Below, piece after piece: positions 1 to 9,012 of a stretch of DNA of 64,000 bases; within the stretch, counting starts at the first letter, position 1; each line of letters begins with the position of its first letter. This DNA comes from Actinoplanes siamensis (GTDB lineage Bacteria; Actinomycetota; Actinomycetes; Mycobacteriales; Micromonosporaceae), in the NCBI RefSeq assembly GCF_016862395.1, contig NZ_BOMW01000020.1, forward strand, positions 1-64,000, written 5' to 3'. The position numbers and the translations under genes were made by a program. The notes under the pieces were generated by a model. It did no database searches. It was not told the origin of the DNA and saw only the letters and a list, made by a program, of their open reading frames with translations.

Positions 1-742
1 GGCCGAGTTCGACGAGCACTCCCGGCGTGGGCATCGTGGACACGCCACCGGCCAGCGCGAGCGTGCACTCGCCGGAGCGCAGGGAACGCACTGCCTGGTG
101 GATGGCGGTGAGCGACGACGAGCAGGCCGTGTCGGTCGACACCGCCGGGCCCTCCAGCCCCAGCACGTACGACACCCGGCCCGAGGCCACGCTGGGGTAG
201 GTCCCGGTGAGCGCGTACCCCTCCACCTCGGCGGCCTCGCCGCTGCCCATCCGGGGGCCGTAGTCGACGCCGTAGAGCCCGGTGAAGACCCCGGTTCGGG
301 TGCCGCGCAGCGTGGCCGGGTCGATGCCGGCCCGCTCCAGCGCCTCCCAGGTGGTCTCCAGCATCAGCCGCTGCTGCGGGTCCATCGCCCGGGCCTCGCG
401 GGGGCTGATGCCGAAGAACGACGCGTCGAACTCCGCGAGGTCGTCGAGGAAACCGCCGGCCTGCGGGTACGTGGTGCCGGCCGCGCCGGGATCCGGGTGC
501 GTCAGCACGCTCAGGTCCCACCCGCGGTCCCGCGGGAGGGCGCTCATCGCGTCCACCTCGCCGGACACCAGCTCCCATAGCTCTTCGGGGGAGCCGACGC
601 CGCCGGGGAAGCGACACCCCATGCCCACCACCGCGATCGGTTCGCGAGCGGACTCCTCCAACTGACGGACCCGGTCGCGCAGCCCCTGCGCGTCGGTCAC
701 GGCACGTCGCAAGTAGGAACGGAGCTTGTCGAGATCCTCCAC
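1..742 (-). CDS. Type I PKS extension module, N-terminal docking helix and start of KS (runs off left edge)
   Basis: Partial; 247 codons are visible and the frame stays open to base 1. The GTG start at 742 has GGGAGG just upstream. Residues 1 to about 35 form a charged N-terminal docking helix of the kind that opens modular PKS subunits. A ketosynthase follows: the entry motif [13 protein letters not shown] is near residue 38, MDPQQRL is present, and the active site reads VDTACSSSL with the nucleophilic Cys intact. The fragment ends soon after the active site, so AT and reductive domains lie outside the window. It sits 47 bp downstream of the KSQ loading subunit, whose C-terminal tail should dock onto this N-terminal helix. 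It is therefore probably the first elongation module of the polyketide part of the product. Confidence 0.93.
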   Translation of the reverse strand, partial: MEDLDKLRSYLRRAVTDAQGLRDRVRQLEESAREPIAVVGMGCRFPGGVGSPEELWELVSGEVDAMSALPRDRGWDLSVLTHPDPGAAGTTYPQAGGFLDDLAEFDASFFGISPREARAMDPQQRLMLETTWEALERAGIDPATLRGTRTGVFTGLYGVDYGPRMGSGEAAEVEGYALTGTYPSVASGRVSYVLGLEGPAVSTDTACSSSLTAIHQAVRSLRSGECTLALAGGVSTMPTPGVLVELG

Positions 743-789
743 CAGGCCTCCCAGGCAGGTACGGACAACGGTCGGATGTGGCCCAGCGG

Positions 790-3700
790 CTACAGGTATC
801 CGCGGTCGATCAGGGCGTACAGCTCGTCGTCGGCGCGTTCGTCGGCACCCGGCTGCTCGGCCGGCACGTCCGGGCGCGCCGGTTCGACGAGGGAGAAGAC
901 GTGGCGCGCGAGCGCCTCCGGAGTGGGATAGGTGAACGCGACGGTGGCGGACAGCCGCACGCCGGCCGCCGCGGCGAGCCGGTTGCGCAGCCCGACCGCC
1001 AACGATGAGTCGAAGCCCAGGTCCTTGAATTTCTGGGCGGCCCGCGCCACGAGGTCGTTCGCGGTCAGCCCCGGGCCCTTCGCGCTCAGCGTCGCGGCCG
1101 CTTCGGCGCACACCAGGGCGAGGACGGCCGGCTCGGTGTCCAGGACCGGGCCGGGGCCCGCCGCGGGGGTGGTCTCCTCGGCGGCGCTCAGCCAGTAGCG
1201 CTGCCGCTGGAAGGGGTAGGTCGGCAGGGTGATCCGGCGGGCCGGGACGCCACCCAGCGTCGCGTCCCAGTCGACCGGCACCCCGCGCACGTGCAGCTCG
1301 GCCAGTGCGGCGAGCACCTTGCCCAGGCCGCCGTCCTCGCGGTCGAGCGTGCTCACCACCACCGGCGAGACGGCCAGCGCGTCGGCGGTCTCGGCCATCG
1401 CCACCTGCAGCACCGGCCGGGGGCTGACCTCGACGAAGACACTGCCGGACACCCCCATCAGCTGCTCGGTGACCGCACCGAAGCGCACGGTGGAGCGCAG
1501 GTTCGCGTACCAGTGGTCGGGGTTCAGCCCGCGGGTGTCGAACAGCGCGCCGGTGACCGTGGAGTAGAGCTTGACCGCCGACTCCTGCGAGGTGACGCCC
1601 GCGATGTCCGCGAGCAGCCCGTCGCGCAGCGGTTCGAGGTAGTGCGAGTGCCCCGGCACGTCGACCTTGACCCGGCGCACCCGCACGCCCTCGCCGGCGG
1701 CCAGCTCGGCGAACTCCTCCAGCGCCGCCAGCTCCCCGGAGATCACCACGGACGCCGGGCCGTTCTGCGCGGCGACCGACAGCCGCCCGGACCACGGCGC
1801 CAGCCGCTCGCGCACCCAGTCCAGGGGCGCGCTCACGGAGCTCATCCCGCCGTCGCCGCCCAGCGCGGCCATCGCCTTGCTGCGCGCCACGACGATCCGC
1901 GCCGCGTCGTCGAGCGAGATCGCGCCGGAGACGTACGCCGCGGCGATCTCGCCCTGCGAGTGCCCCACCACGGCGTCGGGCACCACGCCGAGCGAACGCC
2001 ACAGCCGCGCCAGCGACACCATCATCGCGAACAGCGCCGGCTGCACGACGTCCGACCGCTCCAGCGCCAGCGCCCGCTCCGCCGCGGTCACCACGTCGAC
2101 CAGCGACCAGTCCAGCAGCGGCCGGAAGGCCCGCGCGCACTCGTCGATCGCGCCGGCGAAGACCTCGGACTCGGCGTACAGCTGCCGGCCCATGCCGAGC
2201 CACTGCGACCCCTGGCCGGGGAAGACGAAGACGATCGGGCCCACCGGCGGGCCGGCCACACCGCGCACCGCCCGCGCCGAGCCCGAGCCCGTGGCCACCA
2301 GGTCGAGACCGGCCAGCGCCGCCGCGCGGGTGTCGCCGAGCACCACCGCCCGGTGCTCGAACCGGGTGCGCGTCGCGAGCAGCGAGTGGGCCACGTCGGC
2401 CACCGGGAGGGACGCGTCGGAGGCCACGAGGTCGCGCAGCCGGGCCGCCTGAGCCTGCAGGGCCGCGGCCGAGCGCGCCGAGAGCACCCACGGCACCACC
2501 GCGGCGGTCTCCCGGGCGGCCGGGTGCGCCGGCACGCGGCTGCCGGGGGCCTCGTGCAGGAGCACGTGGGCGTTGGTGCCGCCCATGCCGAACGACGACA
2601 CGCCGGCCCGTCGCGGCCGGCCGGCCGGTTCGGGCCAGGGCCGGGCGGCGCGCAGCACCTCGAAGTCGTCCGCGAAGCCGGCGACGGCGGTGCTCGGCGA
2701 CTCGAAGTTCAGGCTCGGCACCAGCCAGGCCCGGTCCAGGCAGAGCGCCGCCTTGACGAAGCCGGCGATCCCCGCGGCCGGCTCCAGGTGCCCCACGTTG
2801 GTCTTGACCGAGCCGATGGTCAGGGGACGGCTGCGGCCGGACCGGCGGATCACCTCGCGCAGGCCGGAGATCTCCGCCGGGTCGCCCAGCCGGGTCCCGG
2901 TGCCGTGCGCTTCCAGGTAGTCGACGTCGTCGAAGGCGACGCCCGCGCGGTCGAGGGCGGCCAGGGTCGCCGCGGCCTGCCCGGTGGGGCTGGGGTCGGG
3001 CATGCGGCTGGTGGCTCCCCCGCTGCTGACCCCCCACCCCCCGACCACCGCGTAGATGTGGTCGCCGTCGGCGACGGCCAGGTCGAGCCGCTTCAGCAGG
3101 ACGAACGCCCCGCCCTCGCCGCGGACGAAGCCGTTGGCCCGCTCGTCGAAGGTGAAGCAGCGGCCGTCGGGCGACAGCGCGCCCAGGTTCGCCAGGCCGA
3201 GTCCGGCCTCCGGGTCGGTGATCAGGTGCACGCCGCCTGCGAGCGCCAGGTCGATGGCCCCGGCCCGGATCCGCTCGCACGCCAGCGCCAGCGACACCAG
3301 GGACGAGGACTGGCCGGAGTCGGCGCAGAAGCTCATGCCGCGGACGTCGAACAGGGCGGAGATCCGGTTCGCGATCATCGCACCGTTCGACCCGAGCGCC
3401 GCGTAGTGGTCGTCCCGGTCGCTGCCGGACAGCTTGCGCAGCACGTCGTACCCGGAGGGCGCGGTGCTGACCACGACGTCGACCTCCCGGCCCGCCAGCG
3501 CGGACGCCGGGACACCGGCGTCCTCGACGGCCTCCCAGGCGAGTTCCAGGGCCAGCCGCTGGGCCGGGTCCATGGCGGCCGCCTCGGCGGCGCCGGCGCC
3601 GAAGAACGACGCGTCGAAGCCGTCGATGGCGTTCAGGAACGAGCCCGTCCGCAGGGTCGCGGTGTCCGGGTGGGAGGAGGCCTTCGCGTCGGCCAGCCGG

Positions 3701-3828
3701 TGCTCCGGGAACTGCCCGACGGTCGACTCGCCGTCGACGAGCAGCCGCCAGAACTCCGGCAGGCTGTCCACGCCGGGAAAGCGGCACGACATCCCGACGA
3801 CCGCGATGTCTGTGTCTACCTTGGCCAT
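790..3828 (-). CDS. PKS loading module KSQ-AT-ACP
   Basis: 1012 residues. The ATG at 3828 follows GGAAGG; the open frame extends upstream, but that extension overlaps the preceding gene. KS covers about residues 8-430. The active-site stretch reads [10 protein letters not shown] with Gln at residue 173 in place of Cys, while both catalytic His are present (EAHGTGT, His308; KTNVGHLEP, His347). That is the KSQ type, which decarboxylates a malonyl-type unit to make the starter. AT is about 531-870 with GHSQG (Ser624) and a specificity motif VPGH (724-727), neither the YASH of methylmalonyl nor the HAFH of malonyl ATs. ACP is about 900-985 with LGFDSS (Ser941). The tail [12 protein letters not shown] resembles a C-terminal docking element. 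A propionyl or larger branched starter is plausible, but the AT choice is uncertain. Confidence 0.93.
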   Translation of the reverse strand: MAKVDTDIAVVGMSCRFPGVDSLPEFWRLLVDGESTVGQFPEHRLADAKASSHPDTATLRTGSFLNAIDGFDASFFGAGAAEAAAMDPAQRLALELAWEAVEDAGVPASALAGREVDVVVSTAPSGYDVLRKLSGSDRDDHYAALGSNGAMIANRISALFDVRGMSFCADSGQSSSLVSLALACERIRAGAIDLALAGGVHLITDPEAGLGLANLGALSPDGRCFTFDERANGFVRGEGGAFVLLKRLDLAVADGDHIYAVVGGWGVSSGGATSRMPDPSPTGQAAATLAALDRAGVAFDDVDYLEAHGTGTRLGDPAEISGLREVIRRSGRSRPLTIGSVKTNVGHLEPAAGIAGFVKAALCLDRAWLVPSLNFESPSTAVAGFADDFEVLRAARPWPEPAGRPRRAGVSSFGMGGTNAHVLLHEAPGSRVPAHPAARETAAVVPWVLSARSAAALQAQAARLRDLVASDASLPVADVAHSLLATRTRFEHRAVVLGDTRAAALAGLDLVATGSGSARAVRGVAGPPVGPIVFVFPGQGSQWLGMGRQLYAESEVFAGAIDECARAFRPLLDWSLVDVVTAAERALALERSDVVQPALFAMMVSLARLWRSLGVVPDAVVGHSQGEIAAAYVSGAISLDDAARIVVARSKAMAALGGDGGMSSVSAPLDWVRERLAPWSGRLSVAAQNGPASVVISGELAALEEFAELAAGEGVRVRRVKVDVPGHSHYLEPLRDGLLADIAGVTSQESAVKLYSTVTGALFDTRGLNPDHWYANLRSTVRFGAVTEQLMGVSGSVFVEVSPRPVLQVAMAETADALAVSPVVVSTLDREDGGLGKVLAALAELHVRGVPVDWDATLGGVPARRITLPTYPFQRQRYWLSAAEETTPAAGPGPVLDTEPAVLALVCAEAAATLSAKGPGLTANDLVARAAQKFKDLGFDSSLAVGLRNRLAAAAGVRLSATVAFTYPTPEALARHVFSLVEPARPDVPAEQPGADERADDELYALIDRGYL

Positions 3829-3878
3829 GCGATTTCCTTCCATCCCTTCGGCGTACGGCCTTCTGCACCGCGCCGTGC

Positions 3879-4616
3879 TCAGCGCCAGCCGCTCAACAGG
3901 TGCCGGAGCTCGTCCGGCGCGTCCATGAAGTCGTAGTGGCCGCCGCCGACGACCTGGAAGTCGACCGAGGCGGAGTAGGCGCGCCATCCCGCGAGCTCGT
4001 CGAGGCTCACCTCGGGGTCGTCGCGCCAGTGCACGACGACGATGCGGCACGGGATCGTGACCGGCTCGGCCCGCCGGTAGCGCCCGGCGGCGGCGTGGTC
4101 GTCGAGCAGCACCGACAGGCCCATCTCGACCATGTCCGGCCGCGGCTCGATCCCCCGGCCGCGCAGGAAGATCTCCAGCTCCCGGCGCAGCTCCGGCTCG
4201 CTCATCAGCAGCATCCGGTCCCGCGACGCGTCGTGCGGGGCCGGCTGGCCCGAGACGAACAGGACCTGTGGCGTGGGCAGGCCACGCTCGGCGAGCCGGA
4301 CCACGGTCTCGAACGCGGTCACCGCGCCGGCGCAGTGCCCGAAGAACGCGTACGGCCGGTCGAGCACCGGCAGCAGCGGGTCGATCAGGCTGTCGGCCAG
4401 GTTCTCGTAGGTGCCGAAGTGCGGGTGGGCCAGCCGGTTCTCCCGGCCGGGGAACTGCACCGGGCAGACCTCGACCGCACCGAGCACGGTCGGCCAGGCA
4501 CTGAACGCCGAGGCGCCGGAGCCGGAGAAGGGGAACCCGAAGAGCCGGGCCGGGTGATCGGCGGACGGTGGCCGGACGAACCACGGCGAGACGGCGGTAC
4601 GTGTGCCGGCGGTCAT
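3879..4616 (-). CDS. Thioesterase-fold protein with Cys nucleophile (GHCAG); possible aminoacyl shuttle
   Basis: 245 residues; the start overlaps the P450 stop by 4 bp (ATGA). The fold is that of type II thioesterases of NRPS/PKS clusters: an early FPFSGSGAS motif, QFPGREN near residue 54, and a late GGGHYDFMD carrying the catalytic His. The nucleophile elbow reads FFGHCAGA, so the usual Ser is Cys95 (TGC at 4332-4334). Known Cys-containing relatives such as SyrC and CmaE move aminoacyl groups from a free carrier protein to an NRPS line rather than hydrolysing them. The gene follows a free carrier protein and a P450 in one coupled operon. A role in handing over the amino acid oxidised on that carrier is therefore a reasonable inference. 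The alternative is an ordinary editing thioesterase with a Cys variant. Confidence 0.85.
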   Translation of the reverse strand: MTAGTRTAVSPWFVRPPSADHPARLFGFPFSGSGASAFSAWPTVLGAVEVCPVQFPGRENRLAHPHFGTYENLADSLIDPLLPVLDRPYAFFGHCAGAVTAFETVVRLAERGLPTPQVLFVSGQPAPHDASRDRMLLMSEPELRRELEIFLRGRGIEPRPDMVEMGLSVLLDDHAAAGRYRRAEPVTIPCRIVVVHWRDDPEVSLDELAGWRAYSASVDFQVVGGGHYDFMDAPDELRHLLSGWR

Positions 4617-5863
4617 GACGTCCGCCGGGTGCGCGCGACGACGGGCAGGTGGGTCATCCCGGCGATGAAGTACGAGCGCAGGTGCTCCGGCTCGCCGGCG
4701 AGCTCGACAGCGGAGAAGCGCTGCAGCACCTCCTCGAAGAAGATGCGCAGGGTCATCCGGGCCAGCGGGCCGCCGATGCAGAAGTGCGGGCCGAACCCGA
4801 ACGCGACGTGACGCTTGGCACCGCCGCGGGTGATGTCGAAGGTGTGCGGGTCGGGGAACTGCAGCTCGTCCCGGTTGGCCGAGCCGATCCACGCGACGAC
4901 CGCCGCGCGCGCCGGGATCGTGCCTCCGCCGATCTCGGTGTCGCCCACCGCGTACCGCATGAAGTTGCACGCCGCGGACGTCCAGCGCAGCCCCTCCTCG
5001 ACCAGGTTCGGGATCAGCGCCGGGTCGGCCTGCGCCGCGGCGAACTGCCCGGGCCGCTCGATGAGCGCCTGGATGGTGCCGGAGACCGTGTGCGGGGTGG
5101 TCACGTTGGCGCCGAGCAGGATGCTGTAGCCGTCGAGGGCGATCTCCTCGTCGGTCAGCGGGGCATCGCCGGCGCGCAGGGTCATCAGGTGGTCGAGCAG
5201 GCTGTCGTCGTCGCCGCCGCTCGCGCGCCGCCGGGTGACCCACTCGTTGACGTAGGTGATCAGCTCGTGGTGCGCGATCGCCAGGGTCGCGGCCTCGCCG
5301 CCCTGCTTGAAGTGCGGGTCGGAGGGCGCCGTGACCATCGCGGTCAGCTGCACCAGCTCCTCCCAGTCGCGCTCGGGGATGCCCAGCAGCGGACCGGTGA
5401 CCATCGCGGGCAGCAGCAGCGCCCGCTCGGCCAGGTCGAAGACCCCGCCGTCGAACGCCGGCTCCAGGAAGCGCACCACCGTGCGGCGGATGCGGTCCTC
5501 CCAGGGCGCCACCGCCCGCGCGGTCAGCTTGGCGCCGATGGCCCGGCGGACCTGGGTGTGCCGCGGCGGGTCGGTGGAGGTGAGCAGCTTGCCGGCCGCG
5601 GCGTCGTCGGTGCCCAGGTGGGTGGGGACCGTGCCGCGCTCGGAGGTGAACTCGCGGTGGTCGCCGAGCACCCGGCAGACGTCCTCGTAGCGGGTCACCG
5701 ACCAGAACTCCCGCCCGTCGGGCAGGACCTGGTGGTGCAGGGGCGCCTTGGCCCGCATCACGTCCCAGACGGTGTGCGGGTCGCCGGCGGTGTAGAGGTC
5801 CAGGTCGAACAGGTCGACGCTGTCCAGGTCGATGTCCTGGGCGGGACCCGGCGTCAGCCTCAC
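4613..5863 (-). CDS. Cytochrome P450, likely acting on a carrier-bound amino acid
   Basis: 416 residues, usual for a bacterial P450. The heme-binding loop is FGFGPHFCIGG with the axial Cys at 362, and the ExxR motif appears as EEGLRW. The I-helix reads LLGANVTTPH: the acidic residue of the acid-alcohol pair (normally A-G-x-D/E-T) is Val, while the TT remains. It starts 4 bp inside the upstream carrier protein gene and overlaps the downstream thioesterase by 4 bp, so the three are translationally coupled. P450s beside a free carrier protein in depsipeptide clusters commonly beta-hydroxylate the amino acid on that carrier (3-hydroxyleucine in the polyoxypeptin group is the closest model). Substrate and position are inferred, not seen. 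Confidence 0.93.
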   Translation of the reverse strand: MRLTPGPAQDIDLDSVDLFDLDLYTAGDPHTVWDVMRAKAPLHHQVLPDGREFWSVTRYEDVCRVLGDHREFTSERGTVPTHLGTDDAAAGKLLTSTDPPRHTQVRRAIGAKLTARAVAPWEDRIRRTVVRFLEPAFDGGVFDLAERALLLPAMVTGPLLGIPERDWEELVQLTAMVTAPSDPHFKQGGEAATLAIAHHELITYVNEWVTRRRASGGDDDSLLDHLMTLRAGDAPLTDEEIALDGYSILLGANVTTPHTVSGTIQALIERPGQFAAAQADPALIPNLVEEGLRWTSAACNFMRYAVGDTEIGGGTIPARAAVVAWIGSANRDELQFPDPHTFDITRGGAKRHVAFGFGPHFCIGGPLARMTLRIFFEEVLQRFSAVELAGEPEHLRSYFIAGMTHLPVVARTRRTS

Positions 5864-6159
5864 GCCCCGGCCCTCCCCTGCCCGATCAGCTCGGCGACCC
5901 GGGCCGGCGTCGACGCCAGGTAGAAGGCCCGCACGGAGAGCCGTACGCCGTAGTCCTCCGCCAGTCGGTCAATGATCTTGATGCCGGCCAGCGAGCTGCC
6001 GCCGAGGGCGAAGAAGTCGTCGTCGACCCCGACCTCGCCGCCGTCGAGGTACTCCGCCCAGACAGCGGCGATCTCCTGGGCCGGCGGGGCCGAGGCCGCC
6101 GGTCGCTCTGCGATCGCGCCGCCACCATTCTGGTGGGCCGTCCGCGGTGACAATTCCAT
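5860..6159 (-). CDS. Free-standing carrier protein (PCP/ACP)
   Basis: 99 residues: a low-complexity lead of about 25 residues, then one carrier domain with the phosphopantetheine site DDFFALGGSSLAG. The second Ser of GGSS occupies the usual attachment position. It opens the coupled operon carrier-P450-Cys thioesterase and is read leftward toward the PKS genes. It lacks an adjacent A domain, so it must be loaded in trans; the free adenylation protein at 30069-31643 is the only discrete candidate in the window. The likely role is to present an amino acid to the P450. Confidence 0.9.
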   Translation of the reverse strand: MELSPRTAHQNGGGAIAERPAASAPPAQEIAAVWAEYLDGGEVGVDDDFFALGGSSLAGIKIIDRLAEDYGVRLSVRAFYLASTPARVAELIGQGRAGA

Positions 6160-6533
6160 GCTCGATCTCCCCTTGAATTCGTCGATCGGGGTTGCCTCTA
6201 CGGGTGTTGTCCGGTCCAGTCCGGGTCACCGCCGGCTCCGTCACCCCATTTCGGAAACAACCGATCCCGGAGAGCCGCCTTGCCCGGCGAGACAATTCCT
6301 TGGCGGCCGCATCGAGTGTCCCGCCAATTCACGCCCGTGCACACCGTTCCGACACGTCGAAGCAATCGCGACGGGTGGACCGGCGCCATTCGACGATCGT
6401 CCCGCCGGCGGGACAGCACAAGGCGGGCGGCGGCCCGCCGTGCACCGGCCGCGGCGCCGGTTGTCCGGGAATTCGCCGTGCGTGACCGTGACGGTGGTTC
6501 GACAACATCGGTCAGCAACGTGGAGGCAACGAC
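6160..6533. promoter_or_regulatory. Divergent intergenic region between carrier/P450 operon and flavin monooxygenase
   Basis: 374 bp without a convincing gene, lying between a leftward and a rightward start. It must hold promoters for both directions. I see no strong -35/-10 pair or long palindrome. The right edge holds GGAGG at 6522-6526, the ribosome site of the monooxygenase. Confidence 0.4.
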
Positions 6534-8051
6534 GTGGAAAGCAGCGGCGTGGATGCGGATGTGGTGATCGCGGGGGCCGGGCCCACCGGGCTGATGCTCG
6601 CCTGCGAACTTCGCCTGGCGGGTGCCGATGTCCTGATCGTCGAGCGGCTCGCCGGGCGGACCGGTGAATCGCGGGCCGGCGGGATGCACTCGCGGACCCT
6701 GGAGGTGCTGGATCAGCGTGGCATTCTCGATCGCTTCCTGGCAATCGGGGATGCGCAACCCGTAGGTCACTTCTCCGGCCTTTATCTGGAGTTCGACGAG
6801 TCCGAGTCGCGGCACCCCTATCCGCTGATGATTCTGCAGGCCGACATCGAACGGCTGCTCGAGGAATGGGCCGTCGAACTCGGTGTGCGGTTCCAGTGGT
6901 CGGCGGAGGTCACCGGCATCGCCCAGGACGATTCCGGAGTGAGCGTCGAGCTGGGCACGGCGCCGGCCGCGACCCGCACGGTGCGCGCCCGTTATCTCGT
7001 GGGCTGCGACGGCGGGCGCAGCGCGGTCCGCAAATTGTCGGGCATCGATTTCCCGGGCACCCCGGCGACGATGACCGCGTTGATCGGCGACGTCGAACTC
7101 CCGGAGCTGACCGAGGACTACGTCTGGGTGCGGCGCTGTCCCACCGGCGACTGGTCCGCGATCGCCTTCGAACCGGGCTGGTACCGGGTGATCGCCTCCG
7201 AGTACGACCGCGTCGCCGGCCGCGACGAGCCGGTGACCTTCGAGCAGCTGCGCGCGTCGCTGATCCGGCTGGCCGGCACCGATTTCGGCATGACCGGTCC
7301 GCGGTGGGTCTCGCGGTTCAGCGACGCCGCCCGGCAGGCCGCCCAATACCGGGCGGGCCGGGTGCTGCTGGCCGGCGACGCGGCGCACATCCACTTCCCG
7401 GCCGGCGGGCAGGGGCTCAACATGGGCGTGCAGGACGCGGTCAACCTCGGCTGGAAGCTCGCCGCGGTGGTCACCGGCCGGGCGCCGGAGAGCCTGCTGG
7501 ACACCTACCACAGCGAGCGTCACCCGGTCGGCGAGCAGGTGCTGCACAACACCCGGGCGCAGTCGGCCCTGGCCCGCCCCGGCCCGCACACCGACGCCCT
7601 GCGCGACGTCTTCAGCACGCTGATGGAGTCCGACGACGTCAACCGGCGGCTGCGCGGCATGCTCACCGCGCTGACCGTCCGCTACCCGGTCGACGGCGAC
7701 CACCCGCTGGCCGGGCGCCGTGTCCCGGACGCCGACCTCAAGACGGCCGAGGGCGACACCTGCGTCTACGAGCTGCTGCACGCCGCCCGGCCGGTGCTGG
7801 TCACCCTGAACGGCATCACCGAGGTGGCCGCCGCGGCCGACGGCTGGGCCGACCGCGTCGAGCTGGTCGACGCGACCAGCGAGGACGACTACTGGTTCGT
7901 CCCGGACCTGGACGAGATCCCCGCCCCGGCCGCGCTGCTGATCCGCCCGGACGGCCACGTCGCCTGGGCCGCGGCCGACGGCGACCCGATCGACCGGCCG
8001 GCGCTGCGGGCCGCCCTCACCACGTGGCTCGGCCCGGCGCGGCAGCCCTGA
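6534..8051 (+). CDS. Class A FAD-dependent monooxygenase (aromatic/polyketide hydroxylase family)
   Basis: 505 residues. The GTG start has GGAGG 7 bp upstream. FAD-binding motifs are in order: VVIAGAGPTG near residue 10, the DG motif CDGGRSAVRK near 163, and GDAAHIHFPAGGQGLNMG near 283, followed by DAVNLGWKLA. The length and C-terminal thioredoxin-like tail match the RdmE/PgaE-type hydroxylases rather than ornithine N-hydroxylases, so it is not the missing KtzI partner of piperazate synthase. It is the only rightward gene inside the biosynthetic block and ends at a shared hairpin. It may hydroxylate the polyketide chain or a piperazate ring; the sequence does not decide. Confidence 0.9.
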   Translation: MESSGVDADVVIAGAGPTGLMLACELRLAGADVLIVERLAGRTGESRAGGMHSRTLEVLDQRGILDRFLAIGDAQPVGHFSGLYLEFDESESRHPYPLMILQADIERLLEEWAVELGVRFQWSAEVTGIAQDDSGVSVELGTAPAATRTVRARYLVGCDGGRSAVRKLSGIDFPGTPATMTALIGDVELPELTEDYVWVRRCPTGDWSAIAFEPGWYRVIASEYDRVAGRDEPVTFEQLRASLIRLAGTDFGMTGPRWVSRFSDAARQAAQYRAGRVLLAGDAAHIHFPAGGQGLNMGVQDAVNLGWKLAAVVTGRAPESLLDTYHSERHPVGEQVLHNTRAQSALARPGPHTDALRDVFSTLMESDDVNRRLRGMLTALTVRYPVDGDHPLAGRRVPDADLKTAEGDTCVYELLHAARPVLVTLNGITEVAAAADGWADRVELVDATSEDDYWFVPDLDEIPAPAALLIRPDGHVAWAAADGDPIDRPALRAALTTWLGPARQP

Positions 8052-8091
8052 GCGGCACCCGGGTACCCCGCCGCGCCGGCCCCGACGACAG

Positions 8092-8129
8092 ACGGACAGG
8101 GTCTCGAGTTTCCTCGAGGCCCTGTCCGT
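8092..8129. terminator. Bidirectional terminator between convergent genes
   Basis: 17-bp stem (arms 8092-8108 and 8113-8129, one G-T pair) with the 4-nt loop TTTC, between the monooxygenase stop and the convergent thioesterase stop. There is no T-run, as is common in high-GC actinomycetes. Confidence 0.85.
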
Positions 8130-8147
8130 GTGCGTGACGCGCGAGGC

Positions 8148-8879
8148 TCAGACCGGCACCGCCGGCCCGCGGGCGCAGACCCGCTCGATGACGTCCAGCA
8201 CCGCACGGCCCTGGTCGACCAGGTACATGTGATCGCCGGGAAACTCCACATAGCTGAATTCGCCGGTGGTCGCCGCCTGCCACTGCTGCGCCTCCGCGGC
8301 GGTCACCAGGCCGTCGTCACTGCCGCGCAGCGAGCAGATCGGCACCGAGACCGGCTCGTCGACGCTCGGCACGTAGGCCTCGTGCATCTCGCAGTCGGCC
8401 TGCAGCGCGGGCAGGATCAGCTCTCGCATCTCGGGGTGGTCGAGCGCCTCGTGCCGGAAGCCGGCGAACTCCTCGACGCGGGCGAGGAACTCCTCGTCCG
8501 GCAGCCCGGCGGCCCGCCTCTCACGTTGCGTCCACGGCCCCGGTGAGCCGCTGACGATCAGCCGCTCCACGACGACGTCCCGCTTGCTCAGCAGGTGCAC
8601 CAGCTCGTACGCGAGCACGGCGCCCAAGCTGTGCCCGAACAACACGGTCCGCGCGCCGGGGCCGAGATCCGCGGCGACGGCGTCGACCTCGGTACGGGCC
8701 GCTTCCACCACGTTGCGGTATGGCGTCTCCAGGAACCGCCGCTCCCGGCCCGGCAGCTCGACCGACGTCACGCGCCATCGGCCGGCGGACAGTTCCCGCC
8801 ACGGGTGGAAGAACGACGGGCCTGCTCCGGCGAACGGCACGCACAACAGTGTGCTGCCGTCCCGGTTCTCTGCGGACAT
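8148..8879 (-). CDS. Type II thioesterase (editing)
   Basis: 243 residues from the ATG at 8879. GTG and TTG codons upstream (to 8909) could add up to 10 residues, and no start has a strong ribosome site. It is an alpha/beta hydrolase with PFAGAG near the N-terminus, ELPGRERR, the canonical nucleophile motif FGHSLGA and a late PGDHMYL holding the catalytic His. Such proteins remove wrong acyl groups from carrier domains of NRPS/PKS lines. It follows the NRPS operon, but a strong hairpin at 8963-9011 separates them. It is the canonical counterpart of the Cys variant at 3879-4616. Confidence 0.9.
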   Translation of the reverse strand: MSAENRDGSTLLCVPFAGAGPSFFHPWRELSAGRWRVTSVELPGRERRFLETPYRNVVEAARTEVDAVAADLGPGARTVLFGHSLGAVLAYELVHLLSKRDVVVERLIVSGSPGPWTQRERRAAGLPDEEFLARVEEFAGFRHEALDHPEMRELILPALQADCEMHEAYVPSVDEPVSVPICSLRGSDDGLVTAAEAQQWQAATTGEFSYVEFPGDHMYLVDQGRAVLDVIERVCARGPAVPV

Positions 8880-8962
8880 GCCGGGTGCTGTCACCCCGAT
8901 CAACCCCAATCATCCATGCGATCGTGTGGCGGGCTGTCCCCGCCACCGCGGTCCGGCCGGCA

Positions 8963-9011
8963 GGGGTGTCCGGTGGCCCCGGGGAGCCCGCCCCGGGCCA
9001 CCGGACACCCC
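8963..9011 (-). terminator. Terminator directly after the last NRPS gene
   Basis: About 21 paired bases with one bulged C (arms 8963-8984 and 8991-9011) and a 6-nt loop, beginning one base after the stop codon of the terminal NRPS gene. It should limit readthrough from the NRPS operon into the thioesterase gene. Confidence 0.8.
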
Positions 9012-9012
9012 C

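Noticed and set aside
6534-8051. Ornithine N-hydroxylase for piperazate supply
   Set aside because: Motifs and length match class A aromatic hydroxylases, not the SidA/KtzI type.
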